Source: Anaerolineales bacterium (GTDB lineage Bacteria > Chloroflexota > Anaerolineae > Anaerolineales > Villigracilaceae). From it: 64,000 nt of DNA. Each line of letters opens with the position of its first letter. The first letter of the stretch is position 1. Position numbers and translations under genes: made by a program. Shown in pieces: positions 54,175-62,796 of the stretch. The notes below the pieces were generated by a model. It was not told the DNA's origin. It searched no databases and saw only the letters and a list, made by a program, of their open reading frames with translations. Location of the stretch: positions 1 through 64,000 of the forward strand of contig JAUXUL010000005.1 of NCBI GenBank assembly GCA_030680795.1. The letters run 5' to 3'.

Positions 54175-54672
54175 ATGAAGTACATTACAACGATAGACAA
54201 TAAAGAATTTGAGATCGAAATTGTAGACGAGCGCCACGTCCGCATCGGCGACCGTTTGCTTGAAGTTGATTTTGAATCAGTGAGCGGCCAGCCGGTCTTT
54301 TCATTGATCCTTGACGGCAAGTCCTATGAATCCTTCGTCTATCAAGGCGAAGAGGATTGGGAAGTGCTGATACGCGGACGGCAGTATCAAGTCAAGATTG
54401 AGGATGAGCGTGAAAAACGTCTGAAAGCCGCAGCAGGCGCAGGCGTTGAAGAAGGCGGCGAGTTCCATCTCAAAGCCCCGATGCCCGGGCTGGTTGTCGC
54501 TGTCCTGATCGAGGAAGGTCAGGAAGTAAAGAAGGGACAAGTCATGCTGATCCTTGAATCCATGAAAATGCAGAACGAACTCAAAGCCCCGCGCGATGGC
54601 AGCATGGGACGCGTGCGGGTAAAAGCAGGCGAAAGCGTGGAACAAAGACAAACTTTGCTGAGTGTGCATTAA
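54175..54672 (+). CDS. Biotin carboxyl carrier protein
   Basis: A 165-residue protein with C-terminal biotinyl domain: KAPMPGLVVAVLIEEGQEVK and ILESMKMQNELKAP, biotinylated Lys at residue 131. The N-terminal ~85 residues link it to the carboxylase. It lies 100 nt after the biotin carboxylase with no terminator in between. Confidence 0.93.
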   Translation: MKYITTIDNKEFEIEIVDERHVRIGDRLLEVDFESVSGQPVFSLILDGKSYESFVYQGEEDWEVLIRGRQYQVKIEDEREKRLKAAAGAGVEEGGEFHLKAPMPGLVVAVLIEEGQEVKKGQVMLILESMKMQNELKAPRDGSMGRVRVKAGESVEQRQTLLSVH

Positions 54673-54681
54673 TCACCAGAG

Positions 54682-55287
54682 ATGAACGGACACGAAACTG
54701 AAGTTAAGTTTTACATCCGGGATTTAAGAAGGATCGAATTGCGCCTTCGTGAGTTGAAGGCGCAATTGATTCAGCCGCGTATCCATGAAATCAATTTTCG
54801 CTATGACCTGCCCGATGGAAGTTTGCGAGCCAATGGACGAGTACTGCGCTTAAGACGTGACGCGAATGTAATTCTGACATACAAGGGGCCAAGCAACATA
54901 ATTGACGGAGTGTTCTCACGCACAGAATTGGAAACCACAATTGGCAATCTCGAAACTGCACAAGGCGTACTTGAAGCATTGGGCTATGTTCAGTTTTTTA
55001 TTTATGAAAAATATCGTGCTACCTATGAAATAAACGATTGCCATATCATGCTGGATGAACTGCCATACGGTGATTTTCTGGAGATTGAAGGCTCCGATGC
55101 ATCGAGCATTCGCAAAATGGTTTTACAAATTGGCTTGGATTTTGAATCGGCAATCGGCGCCGGGTATGCAAGGCTCTTCGAGAACTACAATTCAAAGTAT
55201 GGCTTCCCATCCAGTGACCTGACCTTTGATGCTCTCAGCGGAAAAAAGCCCTCACCCGAAGAATTAAACGTTCGCGCCGCAGATTAA
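54682..55287 (+). CDS. CYTH-domain protein (class IV adenylate cyclase-like)
   Basis: A 201-residue CYTH protein: ETEVKFYI is the ExExK metal/triphosphate motif, with RPLRA-like stretches NGRVLRLRRDANVILTYKGP and the acidic ELETTIGN and DELPYGDFLEIEG providing the other tunnel residues. Class IV cyclases, thiamine triphosphatases and inorganic triphosphatases share this fold, so substrate is uncertain. ATG at 54682 overlaps nothing; the spacing of 10 nt suggests co-transcription with the carrier. Confidence 0.88.
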   Translation: MNGHETEVKFYIRDLRRIELRLRELKAQLIQPRIHEINFRYDLPDGSLRANGRVLRLRRDANVILTYKGPSNIIDGVFSRTELETTIGNLETAQGVLEALGYVQFFIYEKYRATYEINDCHIMLDELPYGDFLEIEGSDASSIRKMVLQIGLDFESAIGAGYARLFENYNSKYGFPSSDLTFDALSGKKPSPEELNVRAAD

Positions 55288-55391
55288 TAAAATATTGGCT
55301 ATGCAAAATTGGATATGATATTTTAGCTATTGGATCTCTCTCCCCACTTGACATTGTGAAACAAAATACTATACTCAAACAGGAGGCGAAA

Positions 55392-56159
55392 ATGAAATTC
55401 AAAGGCATGGATACCCTCTCAAAACACGTCCCCGAATTGAATTCAGCAGGCGGCATGGCGCGGATTGCAGTTTACGCGATATTCCTGTTTGCTTTCGTCA
55501 CTGCCTATTTCATCATCACAGACAAAATCCCCACCTGGAGCATAGACAGTCAAATCCTCATTATCGCGCTGGGGTTTCTCGTCATGAGCCTGTTCTTCTC
55601 CCGCAAACAACTATATAAAGAAAAATATAAGGAACTCGCATATCGTAATGCCTTCGCCCATTACGCCCTGCCCGGGCTGGCGCTCATCATGGCGGCCATC
55701 GCACATGCGGGATACATGAACGGGCCATTCGTCCCGCAAGGCTGGTGGACAATTATATTCCTCGCGCTTGGCTGGTTCATGCTTTGCATCGGCGCAATAT
55801 TGTGGATTCGCAGTGTCTTTGCATTCGGCGCGGATAATCTTGCATTGTTATATGTCTACTATCCCGAAGAAGGCAGGATTATTAACTCCAGCATTTACGG
55901 CATCTTGAGGCATCCCGTTTACGCGGGTGTCCTGCGCGTGGGCATCGGGCTTGCATTACTCAACGGCAATGCCAATGCCATCGCATTTGCCATCCTCATG
56001 CCGCTCGGACTCTCAAGTTGGATTCGGCTCGTGGAAGAAAAAGAATTGATCGAACGCTTCGGCCAATCCTATCTTGATTATCGCAAGCGCACCCCGGCCT
56101 TCTGGCCGCGATTGCCTGATTTTGGAGTCTTCTTCAAATTTTTGATCACAGGAATATAA
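55392..56159 (+). CDS. Isoprenylcysteine carboxylmethyltransferase family protein
   Basis: A 255-residue membrane methyltransferase from ATG at 55392 (AGGAGG 7 nt upstream), five or six helices. GILRHPVYAGVLRVGIGLAL and EEKELIERFGQSYLDYRKRT are the ICMT/PEMT SAM-binding motifs. Together with 33618 and the frameshifted copy at 31371 there are three relatives in the window. Confidence 0.88.
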   Translation: MKFKGMDTLSKHVPELNSAGGMARIAVYAIFLFAFVTAYFIITDKIPTWSIDSQILIIALGFLVMSLFFSRKQLYKEKYKELAYRNAFAHYALPGLALIMAAIAHAGYMNGPFVPQGWWTIIFLALGWFMLCIGAILWIRSVFAFGADNLALLYVYYPEEGRIINSSIYGILRHPVYAGVLRVGIGLALLNGNANAIAFAILMPLGLSSWIRLVEEKELIERFGQSYLDYRKRTPAFWPRLPDFGVFFKFLITGI

Positions 56160-56162
56160 CCC

Positions 56163-56645
56163 ATGAGCGCCTTCGATAAACGGCCTGACCGATTGCTAAA
56201 ATTTTTCTTCAAAGTTCCGGTCTGGCTTCACAAGATGGGATTTGGCGGATGGGAGCGTATGGTCGGCGCGCAATGGATGCTTATCACGACTACTGGCCGC
56301 AAAACCGGCAAAGGCCGCGACGCCATGGTGGATGTAATGGATTATGACAAAGCCACCGACACCTATTACATTGAAGCCGCCTACGGCGCGCGCGCCGATT
56401 GGTACAAGAACATGCAAAGCAATCCAATCTTTGAAGCGCAGGTCGGGCGCAGAAAATTCAAAGCGCGCGCGGGCGCAATTTCCAACGAAGGCGCGGGGGA
56501 AATGCTTGTTCAATTCTATCGCCGCAAACCCGCCTACACACGATCCGTAATGACAATGGCTGGCATGAAATTCAAAGACGAAGACGAGCTGCGCGCCATC
56601 GGAAAAGATTTGACACTTTTAGCTATCAAACCCGAGAAGGAGTAA
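56163..56645 (+). CDS. DUF385/nitroreductase-family protein
   Basis: A 160-residue split-barrel protein: VWLHKMGFGGWERMVGAQWM, LITTTGRKTGKGRDAMVDV and ADWYKNMQSNPIFEAQVGRR match the F420-binding Ddn/DUF385 family. It starts 3 nt after the methyltransferase stop. Function unknown. Confidence 0.86.
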   Translation: MSAFDKRPDRLLKFFFKVPVWLHKMGFGGWERMVGAQWMLITTTGRKTGKGRDAMVDVMDYDKATDTYYIEAAYGARADWYKNMQSNPIFEAQVGRRKFKARAGAISNEGAGEMLVQFYRRKPAYTRSVMTMAGMKFKDEDELRAIGKDLTLLAIKPEKE

Positions 56646-56651
56646 AGTAAA

Positions 56652-56740
56652 ATGTCAAGGATTTTGATACTGGGCGGGTATGGATATAACGCAAGTTCCT
56701 TGCCAAGCACTTGCTTGTTTTATTGAATCTCGCGATCATT
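56652..56740 (+). pseudogene. NAD-binding (saccharopine-dehydrogenase-like) gene start, truncated
   Basis: MSRILILGGYG is a Rossmann-fold start; then in a shifted frame RKFLAKHLLVLLN follows, as in GGYGNTGKFLAKHLL-type proteins. Homology ends at the antisense murI gene, which it overlaps from 56720. No downstream part exists. Confidence 0.6.
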
Positions 56741-57541
56741 TTTCCACTTAACCGACTCAACCTCCCCATCTGTACCCAACAATAAAGGCAGCAAGGATTT
56801 CATTGATGTTGAATCGCCCGAAGTAAAAAAGCGGACTCGCGCATCCCGGCTGCCGGGATTAATCAGTCCCCGCACCTCAAGCAGGCGTTCGGCCTGTCTC
56901 GCCACCGAGGGAGCTGGGTCTATCACCCGAACATTCTCTCCCACAATTTGTTCGATCAGCGGGATCACAAATGGATAATGCGTGCATCCAAGCACAACGG
57001 TATCAATATTTTTTTCCAACATGGGGAGCAATGCCTCTTCGAGGATAGCGCGTGTTTTTGGTGAATCCAGTTCGCCCGCCTCAATTTGACTGACCAGCCC
57101 CGGGCATGTGTGCTGGAATAATTCCACGTCTGCGCCAAATCTTTCCACTACAGAAGCATATAACGCGCCTTGAAAGGTGGCAGGCGTTGCCAATACACCC
57201 ACCTTACCTGTCTGTGTTTTTTCAGCCGCAGGTTTGACAGCAGGCTCCATACCCACAAATGAAACTTCGGGGAAGGTCGCGCGCAAATATTTTAACGCCG
57301 CCGCCGAAGCTGTATTGCAGGCAACGACAATTATTTTCGAATCGTGCTTGAGCAGAAATCTTGTGATCCCCTCTGAGAAATTCTGGATTTGCACCATCGA
57401 ACGCGCACCATACGGCACATGCCCCTGATCGCCGAAGTAGATCACATCCTCTGCGGGCATTTGCTCACGAATGGAACGCAGGACGGAAAGCCCGCCTACG
57501 CCAGAGTCAAATACACCGATGGGGTTGGTTTGAGAACTCAT
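56720..57541 (-). CDS. murI: Glutamate racemase
   Basis: A 273-residue racemase. GVFDSGVGGLSVLRSI is the conserved N-terminus, VVACNTASAAALKYL holds the first catalytic Cys and VVLGCTHYPFVIPLIEQ the second with His. It makes D-glutamate for peptidoglycan, so the cell has a wall. The start context is MSSQTNPIGVFD. Confidence 0.96.
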   Translation of the reverse strand: MSSQTNPIGVFDSGVGGLSVLRSIREQMPAEDVIYFGDQGHVPYGARSMVQIQNFSEGITRFLLKHDSKIIVVACNTASAAALKYLRATFPEVSFVGMEPAVKPAAEKTQTGKVGVLATPATFQGALYASVVERFGADVELFQHTCPGLVSQIEAGELDSPKTRAILEEALLPMLEKNIDTVVLGCTHYPFVIPLIEQIVGENVRVIDPAPSVARQAERLLEVRGLINPGSRDARVRFFTSGDSTSMKSLLPLLLGTDGEVESVKWKNDREIQ

Positions 57542-57609
57542 GAGGAGATAACTATGCCATGTGAATGTTAATTAGTAATTAGCTCGCCAAGCTGATTATA
57601 AATTACCAA

Positions 57610-58326
57610 TTACTTTTCAGCCGCATCTACAAACGACCTGAACAACCTCTGCATGGCAATCTGATCTGTCAACCATTCAGGATGCCATTGCACCGCCACA
57701 GCGTAAGGATGATCTGATATTTCCACAACTTCCACCAAACCATCAGGCGCATGACCTGCCACGCGTAAGGCTGGCGCAATATCTTTCAATCCCTGGTGAT
57801 GCAAACTGTTGACATTCAACAGCGTCTCGCCGAAAATCTCCGCAGAACGCGTTGTCTCGTCCACAGTGACGGGGTGGACAAGCACTCTTCGCAAGTCACC
57901 GGGATAGTCATGATCGAGCGCGCCCTTCAATTGATCATGGATGTGGGTATAAAGTGTGCCGCCCAAAGCCACGTTCATCACTTGAACGCCACGGCAGATT
58001 CCTAAAATCGGTTTGCCGTCGTTGACGGCGGCGCGCATTAAAGTAATCTCGGTAGTATCCCGCGGCTCGTCCACCTCGCCAATTCTCGGGTGGTCTGAGC
58101 CGTTGAAATGTTCCAGGGAGATATCCCCTCCTCCAGTGAAGAGAATGCCATTAACCCGGGAATATAAGTCGAGGAAGTCTTCTTCGGACAAAATTTCGGG
58201 AATCAATATGGGCAAGCTGCCGGCTTGCACGATGGCATTGATATATGAATGTTGCAGCGCGGTCAGCGGATGTCCATCCCCATCCTTGCCATTGCGGGTT
58301 GTGATGCCGATGAGCGGTTTGGGCAT
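57610..58326 (-). CDS. Class I glutamine amidotransferase (gamma-glutamyl-GABA hydrolase-like)
   Basis: A 238-residue protein from ATG at 58326, GGAGG 4 nt upstream. PKPLIGITTRNGKDG start, GILFTGGGDISLEHF, ILGICRGVQVMNVALGG with the nucleophile Cys, and QWHPEW with the catalytic His/Glu match the PuuD peptidase C26 group. It may cleave gamma-glutamyl-GABA or gamma-glutamyl-folate compounds. No other puu genes are nearby. Confidence 0.9.
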   Translation of the reverse strand: MPKPLIGITTRNGKDGDGHPLTALQHSYINAIVQAGSLPILIPEILSEEDFLDLYSRVNGILFTGGGDISLEHFNGSDHPRIGEVDEPRDTTEITLMRAAVNDGKPILGICRGVQVMNVALGGTLYTHIHDQLKGALDHDYPGDLRRVLVHPVTVDETTRSAEIFGETLLNVNSLHHQGLKDIAPALRVAGHAPDGLVEVVEISDHPYAVAVQWHPEWLTDQIAMQRLFRSFVDAAEK

Positions 58327-58353
58327 GTTACCTCCAAAATAAATAGACCCCAA

Positions 58354-58486
58354 AGGCTTTAAAGACCTTTAGGGTCTTTCCAGAAACCCTGTTGGTTGAC
58401 GGTTCATCCCGCTCACCTGCACTCCCGAAAAAGCGTCGGGAGTATGAGGCGTGCGGCGCAAGTGTCACAGCTCACCGTGTCGAAAT
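58354..58486. terminator. Hairpins after L19 gene
   Basis: AAAGACC-TTTA-GGGTCTTT near 58362 and CTCCCGA-AAAAGCG-TCGGGAG at 58422-58442 could terminate or protect the rplS transcript (minus strand). Neither has a strong T-run. Confidence 0.45.
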
Positions 58487-58834
58487 CTAATCGAATTTTT
58501 GTTTGAGACGCGCGCTCTTGCCTGTGCGGTCACGCATAAAATACAATTGTGCGCGGCGGACCTGGCCATGCCGTTCGACAACAATCTTGTCAATGCGCGG
58601 GGAGCGCAGGAGAAATGTACGTTCCACGCCGATGCCATTGGAGGCCATCCGTCGAACAGTGACATTGGTGTCGTTGCCGCTCTTGCGTAAACGAATCACG
58701 ATGCCTTTGAACTCCTGGATACGCTCCCGCTCTCCTTCTTTGATCTTGACATGCACACTGACCGTATCGCCAGCACTTAGCTGGGGGATTTTTTCATTAA
58801 CTTTGGCCTCTACGGCCTTCACAAAATCTGTCAT
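58487..58834 (-). CDS. rplS: Ribosomal protein L19
   Basis: A 115-residue protein of standard length. SVHVKIKEGERERIQEFKG and SNGIGVERTFLLRSPRID are universal L19 blocks, ending RRAQLYFMRDRTGKSARLKQ. Assembles at the 30S-50S interface. It is not next to rimM or trmD here. A promoter is visible at 58883-58911. Confidence 0.97.
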   Translation of the reverse strand: MTDFVKAVEAKVNEKIPQLSAGDTVSVHVKIKEGERERIQEFKGIVIRLRKSGNDTNVTVRRMASNGIGVERTFLLRSPRIDKIVVERHGQVRRAQLYFMRDRTGKSARLKQKFD

Positions 58835-58882
58835 TTTCGTTCTTCCTTACTTATTGATATGGTTTCAAAAACGCGACTGCGG

Positions 58883-58911
58883 ATTATAGCACGCAAATTC
58901 TTGGTTCACAA
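58883..58911 (-). promoter_or_regulatory. Promoter of rplS
   Basis: On the minus strand TTGTGA (58911-58906) and TATAAT (58888-58883) are separated by exactly 17 nt. The -10 box is ~49 nt before ATG, leaving a leader with GGAAG as ribosome site. Confidence 0.75.
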
Positions 58912-58961
58912 TACCGATCTTAGCTGTGGGTGTGCGTCAAAATTTTGGGAGAAGAACCCTA

Positions 58962-59047
58962 AACACAAAGTATACGAAGGTCACGAGGGAGAAAAGAGCG
59001 CAAAATTGTGGATTCTCCCACGTTGTGTACTTTGTGCCCTCCGTGTT
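58962..59047. repeat. Inverted repeat AACACAAAGTATAC type
   Basis: AACACAAAGTATACGAAGG and its partner GTACTTTGTG...CCGTGTT pair with mismatches over ~25 nt each side. It resembles the hairpin at 164-251 (both contain AGTATAC next to CACGAAG/CACAAAG). Confidence 0.75.
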
Positions 59048-59078
59048 AAAGGGTTATTCAAAAAACTGACGCCCACCC

Positions 59079-60317
59079 TTAGCTGTATTTTCTAAGAGCC
59101 AGTACCGCATTGTGACCGCCAAAACCAAAGGCATTACTAATAGCAAATGATACTTTTACTTCACGCGCTTTATTCGGGATGTAATCCAAATCACATTCGG
59201 GATCAGGGGTTTCGTAGTGAATGGTGGGGGGCAAAATGCCTTCACGAATGACCTGCACACAGAAGATCGCCTCCAGCGCACCCGTTGCGCCCATCATGTG
59301 CCCTGTCATGGACTTGGTGGAAGACATGGGGAGTTTATATGCCAACTCACCAAAAGCGGCTTTCATGGCGCGGGTCTCTGCCTGGTCATTTAAAAGTGTC
59401 CCTGTACCATGGGCATTAATATAACCAAGCTCTTCAAGATTTCCTTTTGCGGATGATAAAGCCATCAGCATGGCCGCTGCGCCGCCAGCGCCATGTTCAT
59501 GCGGCGCAGTGACGTGAAAGGCATCTGCTGTCGCACCATAACCTGCCAGTTCAGCCAGGATATTCGCGCCGCGCGCTTTTGCATCCGATTCTCGTTCAAG
59601 CACCAAGACAGCCGCGCCTTCGCCCATCACCAAGCCATCACGGTTTTTATCAAATGGCTGAGGCGTCATGGCATAGTTTTCATTCCTGCGTGACATCGCG
59701 CCGACCCGATCGAACGCTGCCACACCCGTAGATGTGATCGTCGCTTCAGAAGCGCCAGCCAGAGCCGCTTCGATCATGCCTGTTCGCAACATCATTAAAG
59801 CCGTACCAATTCCATCTGAACCAGAAGCGCAGGCAGAAGCCACGGAAAAGCACGGCCCTTTAATCCCAAATTCAATCGCCGCCATGCCAGCCCCGCCATT
59901 TGGCATCAACATCGGAATCAAAAACGGACTCACACGCCGCGGGCCCTCCGTATGGTTTGTCAGAATGGCATCCTGCAATGATTGCAGACCACCAATTGCC
60001 GATGAAATGATCACGCCGATCTTTCCAGCATTTTTTTCGGTGATCACCAAGCCAGATTGAAGCAAAGCCTCCTTAGCTGCCGCAATTGCAAACTGCTCAA
60101 AACGGTCACGACGGCGCGCTTCCTTCGCATCCATAAAATTTTCAGGCATGAATCCCTTCACCTCCGCAGCAATATGCACTTGCAAAGCGGAAGAATCAAA
60201 CGAAGTGATCGGCCCAACGCCGGAATTTCCCGCAATTAAATTACCCCAGGTTTCCATTACGCTCAAACCAAGAGGATTAACTGTCCCCATTCCTGTAATA
60301 ACGATACGATCCTGCAT
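59079..60317 (-). CDS. fabF: 3-oxoacyl-ACP synthase II
   Basis: A 412-residue condensing enzyme. SVASACASGSDGIGTAL holds the nucleophile Cys, INAHGTGTLLNDQAETRAM the first catalytic His, and SMTGHMMGATGALEAIF the second His region. VITGMGTVNPLGLSVMETW is the standard FabF start. It elongates fatty acids. The GGAGG-like AGGAAAAATG precedes ATG at 60317. Confidence 0.96.
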   Translation of the reverse strand: MQDRIVITGMGTVNPLGLSVMETWGNLIAGNSGVGPITSFDSSALQVHIAAEVKGFMPENFMDAKEARRRDRFEQFAIAAAKEALLQSGLVITEKNAGKIGVIISSAIGGLQSLQDAILTNHTEGPRRVSPFLIPMLMPNGGAGMAAIEFGIKGPCFSVASACASGSDGIGTALMMLRTGMIEAALAGASEATITSTGVAAFDRVGAMSRRNENYAMTPQPFDKNRDGLVMGEGAAVLVLERESDAKARGANILAELAGYGATADAFHVTAPHEHGAGGAAAMLMALSSAKGNLEELGYINAHGTGTLLNDQAETRAMKAAFGELAYKLPMSSTKSMTGHMMGATGALEAIFCVQVIREGILPPTIHYETPDPECDLDYIPNKAREVKVSFAISNAFGFGGHNAVLALRKYS

Positions 60318-60639
60318 TTTTCCTCCAGCAGCGACAAATATAAAAGTAGATGTATGTGCAATCTAAAACCCCATAAGATAACAATCGTCACGCTGGACAT
60401 GCCCGCCCTTCGACAGGGTCTAACAAGCTCGACCTACCAGCTCAGGATACCGCTTCTTTCCCCGCTCACACCTGCCCTGCCCCAAAAGACGTTTATCCAC
60501 GCCTGGTCATTGGCCACCAAGATTAAACTCCGTGATAACGGAGTACGGGCTTAAGTCCGCATTCCGGGGTTGTGTCGGACAAATTCTGAAGGGATCGAGG
60601 ACGCTTCAAAAAATTAAGCGATTAGTATGCAGCAAGATG
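60318..60639. other. Intergenic region with repeats
   Basis: No gene. It contains fragments of the CCCTTCGACAGG repeat near 60408 and the REP unit GGAGTACGGGCTTAAGTCCG at 60540-60559, related to those at 28731 and 32119. Confidence 0.6.
60539..60566. repeat. REP-like unit GGGCTTAAGTCC
   Basis: CGGAGTACGGGCTTAAGTCC and following CGCATTCCG is imperfectly palindromic and shares the GGAGxxCGGxCTTxAGTCCGC consensus with 28731 and 32119. Confidence 0.6.
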
Positions 60640-61101
60640 TCACTCGCCAGGCTTGGGGATGTAATCGCCTTCCACCCATTCTTCGCCGTTTGGGCTTACT
60701 TCCTTTTTCCAGACAGGCACAATTTTCTTGAGGCGGTCAATACCATAACGCGCCGCATCGAAGACGCCTGTATCACGATGTGCGGCAGTGCAGGCAATTA
60801 AAACCGTCGGAGTCTTTGGGTATAACCTGCCAATCCGCTGAACGATCGCAATCCCTTCGATGACGGGCCACTTTTCACGGATCTCATCTGCGACCTGTTT
60901 CATTTTGGCTTCGGCCATTGGGATATAAGACTCGTATTCGAGGTATTCCGTCTCGTGCGGATGATCACGCGTCGTCACGCCGCGTACCATGCCGGTGAAG
61001 ATCGCCGCCGCACCCGAGCTGGTAAGTGTGATTTTTGCGAGCAGGTCGTTCAGGTCAATTTCGGATTCGGTGATGGAAAAGATGGTGGGAAGGGAAGACA
61101 T
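60640..61101 (-). CDS. moaE: Molybdopterin synthase catalytic subunit
   Basis: A 153-residue MoaE: GAAAIFTGMVRGVTTRDHPH, LEYESYIPMAEAKM, RIGRLYPKTPTVLIACTAAH and the Lys pair in RLKKIVPVWKKEVSPNGEEW are the conserved blocks. Inserts sulfur into precursor Z with MoaD. It lies 47 nt after moaD. Confidence 0.95.
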   Translation of the reverse strand: MSSLPTIFSITESEIDLNDLLAKITLTSSGAAAIFTGMVRGVTTRDHPHETEYLEYESYIPMAEAKMKQVADEIREKWPVIEGIAIVQRIGRLYPKTPTVLIACTAAHRDTGVFDAARYGIDRLKKIVPVWKKEVSPNGEEWVEGDYIPKPGE

Positions 61102-61148
61102 AATTTTGAGTTCGGTAATTTGTAGTGGGTAATTCGTAATTGGTAATA

Positions 61149-61397
61149 TTATCCACCTGAGACAGGTGGAAACATGCCGATTTCCGCATGCGGCGGGACA
61201 ACGGTTTCATCAAACGCATATTCGCGATTGATCGTGATGAGAACTGACTTCATGGAATCTTTCAAATATGGATAATCGGCTGAAAGCTTTTCTTTCAAAG
61301 CCTGTATCGTCAGATCCTCAGGTATATCCATTTCCATGGATTTGGCCCCTGCCCGATCACGTATCGTTGCAAAGAAAAGCAATTTTATTTTATTCAT
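61149..61397 (-). CDS. moaD: Molybdopterin synthase sulfur carrier
   Basis: An 82-residue ubiquitin-fold protein: IKLLFFATIRDRAGAKSMEM and NREYAFDETVVPPHAEIGMF with the obligatory C-terminal GG (FPPVSGG) that is thiocarboxylated. Sits between moaC and moaE. Confidence 0.94.
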   Translation of the reverse strand: MNKIKLLFFATIRDRAGAKSMEMDIPEDLTIQALKEKLSADYPYLKDSMKSVLITINREYAFDETVVPPHAEIGMFPPVSGG

Positions 61398-61455
61398 TAT
61401 TACCTATTTATCCAAGTGACAGTCACCTTAGAAGGAGACTGTCAAATTTTGAATA

Positions 61456-61932
61456 TCATTCATTCACCACATCCCCAGATTGACCACCATGTTTTTCAAC
61501 GAGACGGATATTCTGGATCTTCATAGTTTTTTCGGCGGCTTTCGCCATATCATAGACTGTCAATGCCGCAACCGAGACGGCCGTCAATGCTTCCATTTCG
61601 ACGCCGGTTTTGCCAGTCACTTTGACGGTGGCGGTGATGACAACGCCGGGCAGAGATTCATCCAGAGCGAGGTCCACGTCAATTTTCGAGATTGGCAGAG
61701 GATGACATAACGGAATCAGGTCTGAGGTCCGTTTTGAGGCGCTGATACCTGCGATCTGCGCCACGGTTAGAACGTCGCCTTTCTTTATTTGCCCGGCACG
61801 GATCAAATCCAATGTCTCTTTTTTCATGTGGACTTCGCCGCGCGCGATGGCAATTCGCTCGGTATCCGGCTTGTAGCCAACATCCACCATTTTGGCGTGG
61901 CCGTGTTCATCAAGATGAGTAAGCTTCGACAT
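61456..61932 (-). CDS. moaC: Cyclic pyranopterin monophosphate synthase
   Basis: A 158-residue Moa[61 protein letters not shown]. Catalyses the first committed rearrangement of molybdenum cofactor synthesis with MoaA (not in window). The start codon at 61932 overlaps the beginning of an alternative upstream start for the divergent scpA, which favours the shorter scpA start. Confidence 0.95.
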   Translation of the reverse strand: MSKLTHLDEHGHAKMVDVGYKPDTERIAIARGEVHMKKETLDLIRAGQIKKGDVLTVAQIAGISASKRTSDLIPLCHPLPISKIDVDLALDESLPGVVITATVKVTGKTGVEMEALTAVSVAALTVYDMAKAAEKTMKIQNIRLVEKHGGQSGDVVNE

Positions 61933-61951
61933 GGCTGAGATTATACACTGG

Positions 61952-61957
61952 TATAAT
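61952..61957 (+). promoter_or_regulatory. TATAAT box of leaderless scpA
   Basis: TATAAT ends 9 nt before the ATG at 61967, so the transcript should begin within about two nt of the start codon. There is no Shine-Dalgarno sequence. Confidence 0.6.
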
Positions 61958-61966
61958 TCGCCCGCT

Positions 61967-62740
61967 ATGGACGGAATTTTAGGACATCAAATTGGCGGGT
62001 ACAAAGTGCAGACCTCGGCTTACGAGGGACCGCTTGATCTTCTGCTTAACCTGATCGAACGCACTGAATTGGATATTACCGCCATTTCACTCGCAACAGT
62101 GACGGACCAGTATCTGTCTTATTTGCATGGGTTGGAAAAGTTGATGCCTGATGAAATTTCAGCGTTTCTTGTCATCGCGGCAAAGTTGGTGCAGATCAAA
62201 TCAGAGGCCTTGTTGCCGCGTCCGCCTGAACGCGAACCCGGTGAAGAAGACCCAGGCACAGAACTTATTGATCAATTAAAACTTTACAAACGTTATAAGG
62301 AAATTGGGGGCTGGCTGGTGGAGCGCCAGGAAAATGACTTACGCACATATCTGCGTGTTGCGCCTCCGCCCAGGGTGGCAGCCAAACTCGACCTTTCGAA
62401 TTTAACTCTGGAAGGTTTGCTCGCGGCGGCTGAATCGGCTTTTGCAAAAGGCAATCAGCAACAACCGCTCGGCGACATCATCTCTGCGCCCAAAGTGACC
62501 ATCCGCGAAAAGATCGAGTTCATCACCAAAACCATGAAAAATATCCAGCGCATGGCTTTCAGCGGACTGATCACCGACAAATCCACTCGGATCGAGATCG
62601 TGGTGACTTTTTTGGCTTTGCTCGAGTTGATCAAACGCTATCATATTTCAGCTAAGCAGGATCATTTGTTTGGGGATATAGAATTTGAACGCATCGGCGA
62701 GTGGCAAGACGACGAAGAAATCGAAATAGAGTTCGAGTAG
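61967..62740 (+). CDS. scpA: Segregation and condensation protein A
   Basis: A 257-residue kleisin from ATG at 61967, chosen because an upstream ATG at 61931 overlaps the moaC start and has no homology. [20 protein letters not shown] is the universal ScpA N-terminal helix that contacts SMC, and [20 protein letters not shown] the C-terminal winged helix. Acts with SMC and ScpB in chromosome condensation; scpB is not in the window. The mRNA appears leaderless. Confidence 0.95.
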   Translation: MDGILGHQIGGYKVQTSAYEGPLDLLLNLIERTELDITAISLATVTDQYLSYLHGLEKLMPDEISAFLVIAAKLVQIKSEALLPRPPEREPGEEDPGTELIDQLKLYKRYKEIGGWLVERQENDLRTYLRVAPPPRVAAKLDLSNLTLEGLLAAAESAFAKGNQQQPLGDIISAPKVTIREKIEFITKTMKNIQRMAFSGLITDKSTRIEIVVTFLALLELIKRYHISAKQDHLFGDIEFERIGEWQDDEEIEIEFE

Positions 62741-62766
62741 GTCACGCTTAAAGCGCGACCTTTTTG
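62739..62766 (+). terminator. Terminator of scpA
   Basis: AGGTCACGC and GCGCGACCT pair (one mismatch) around a short loop, followed by TTTTTG. The hairpin begins within the stop codon. Confidence 0.85.
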
Positions 62767-62796
62767 TTTACCAAGTCAGTCACGTTACAAGCGGAC

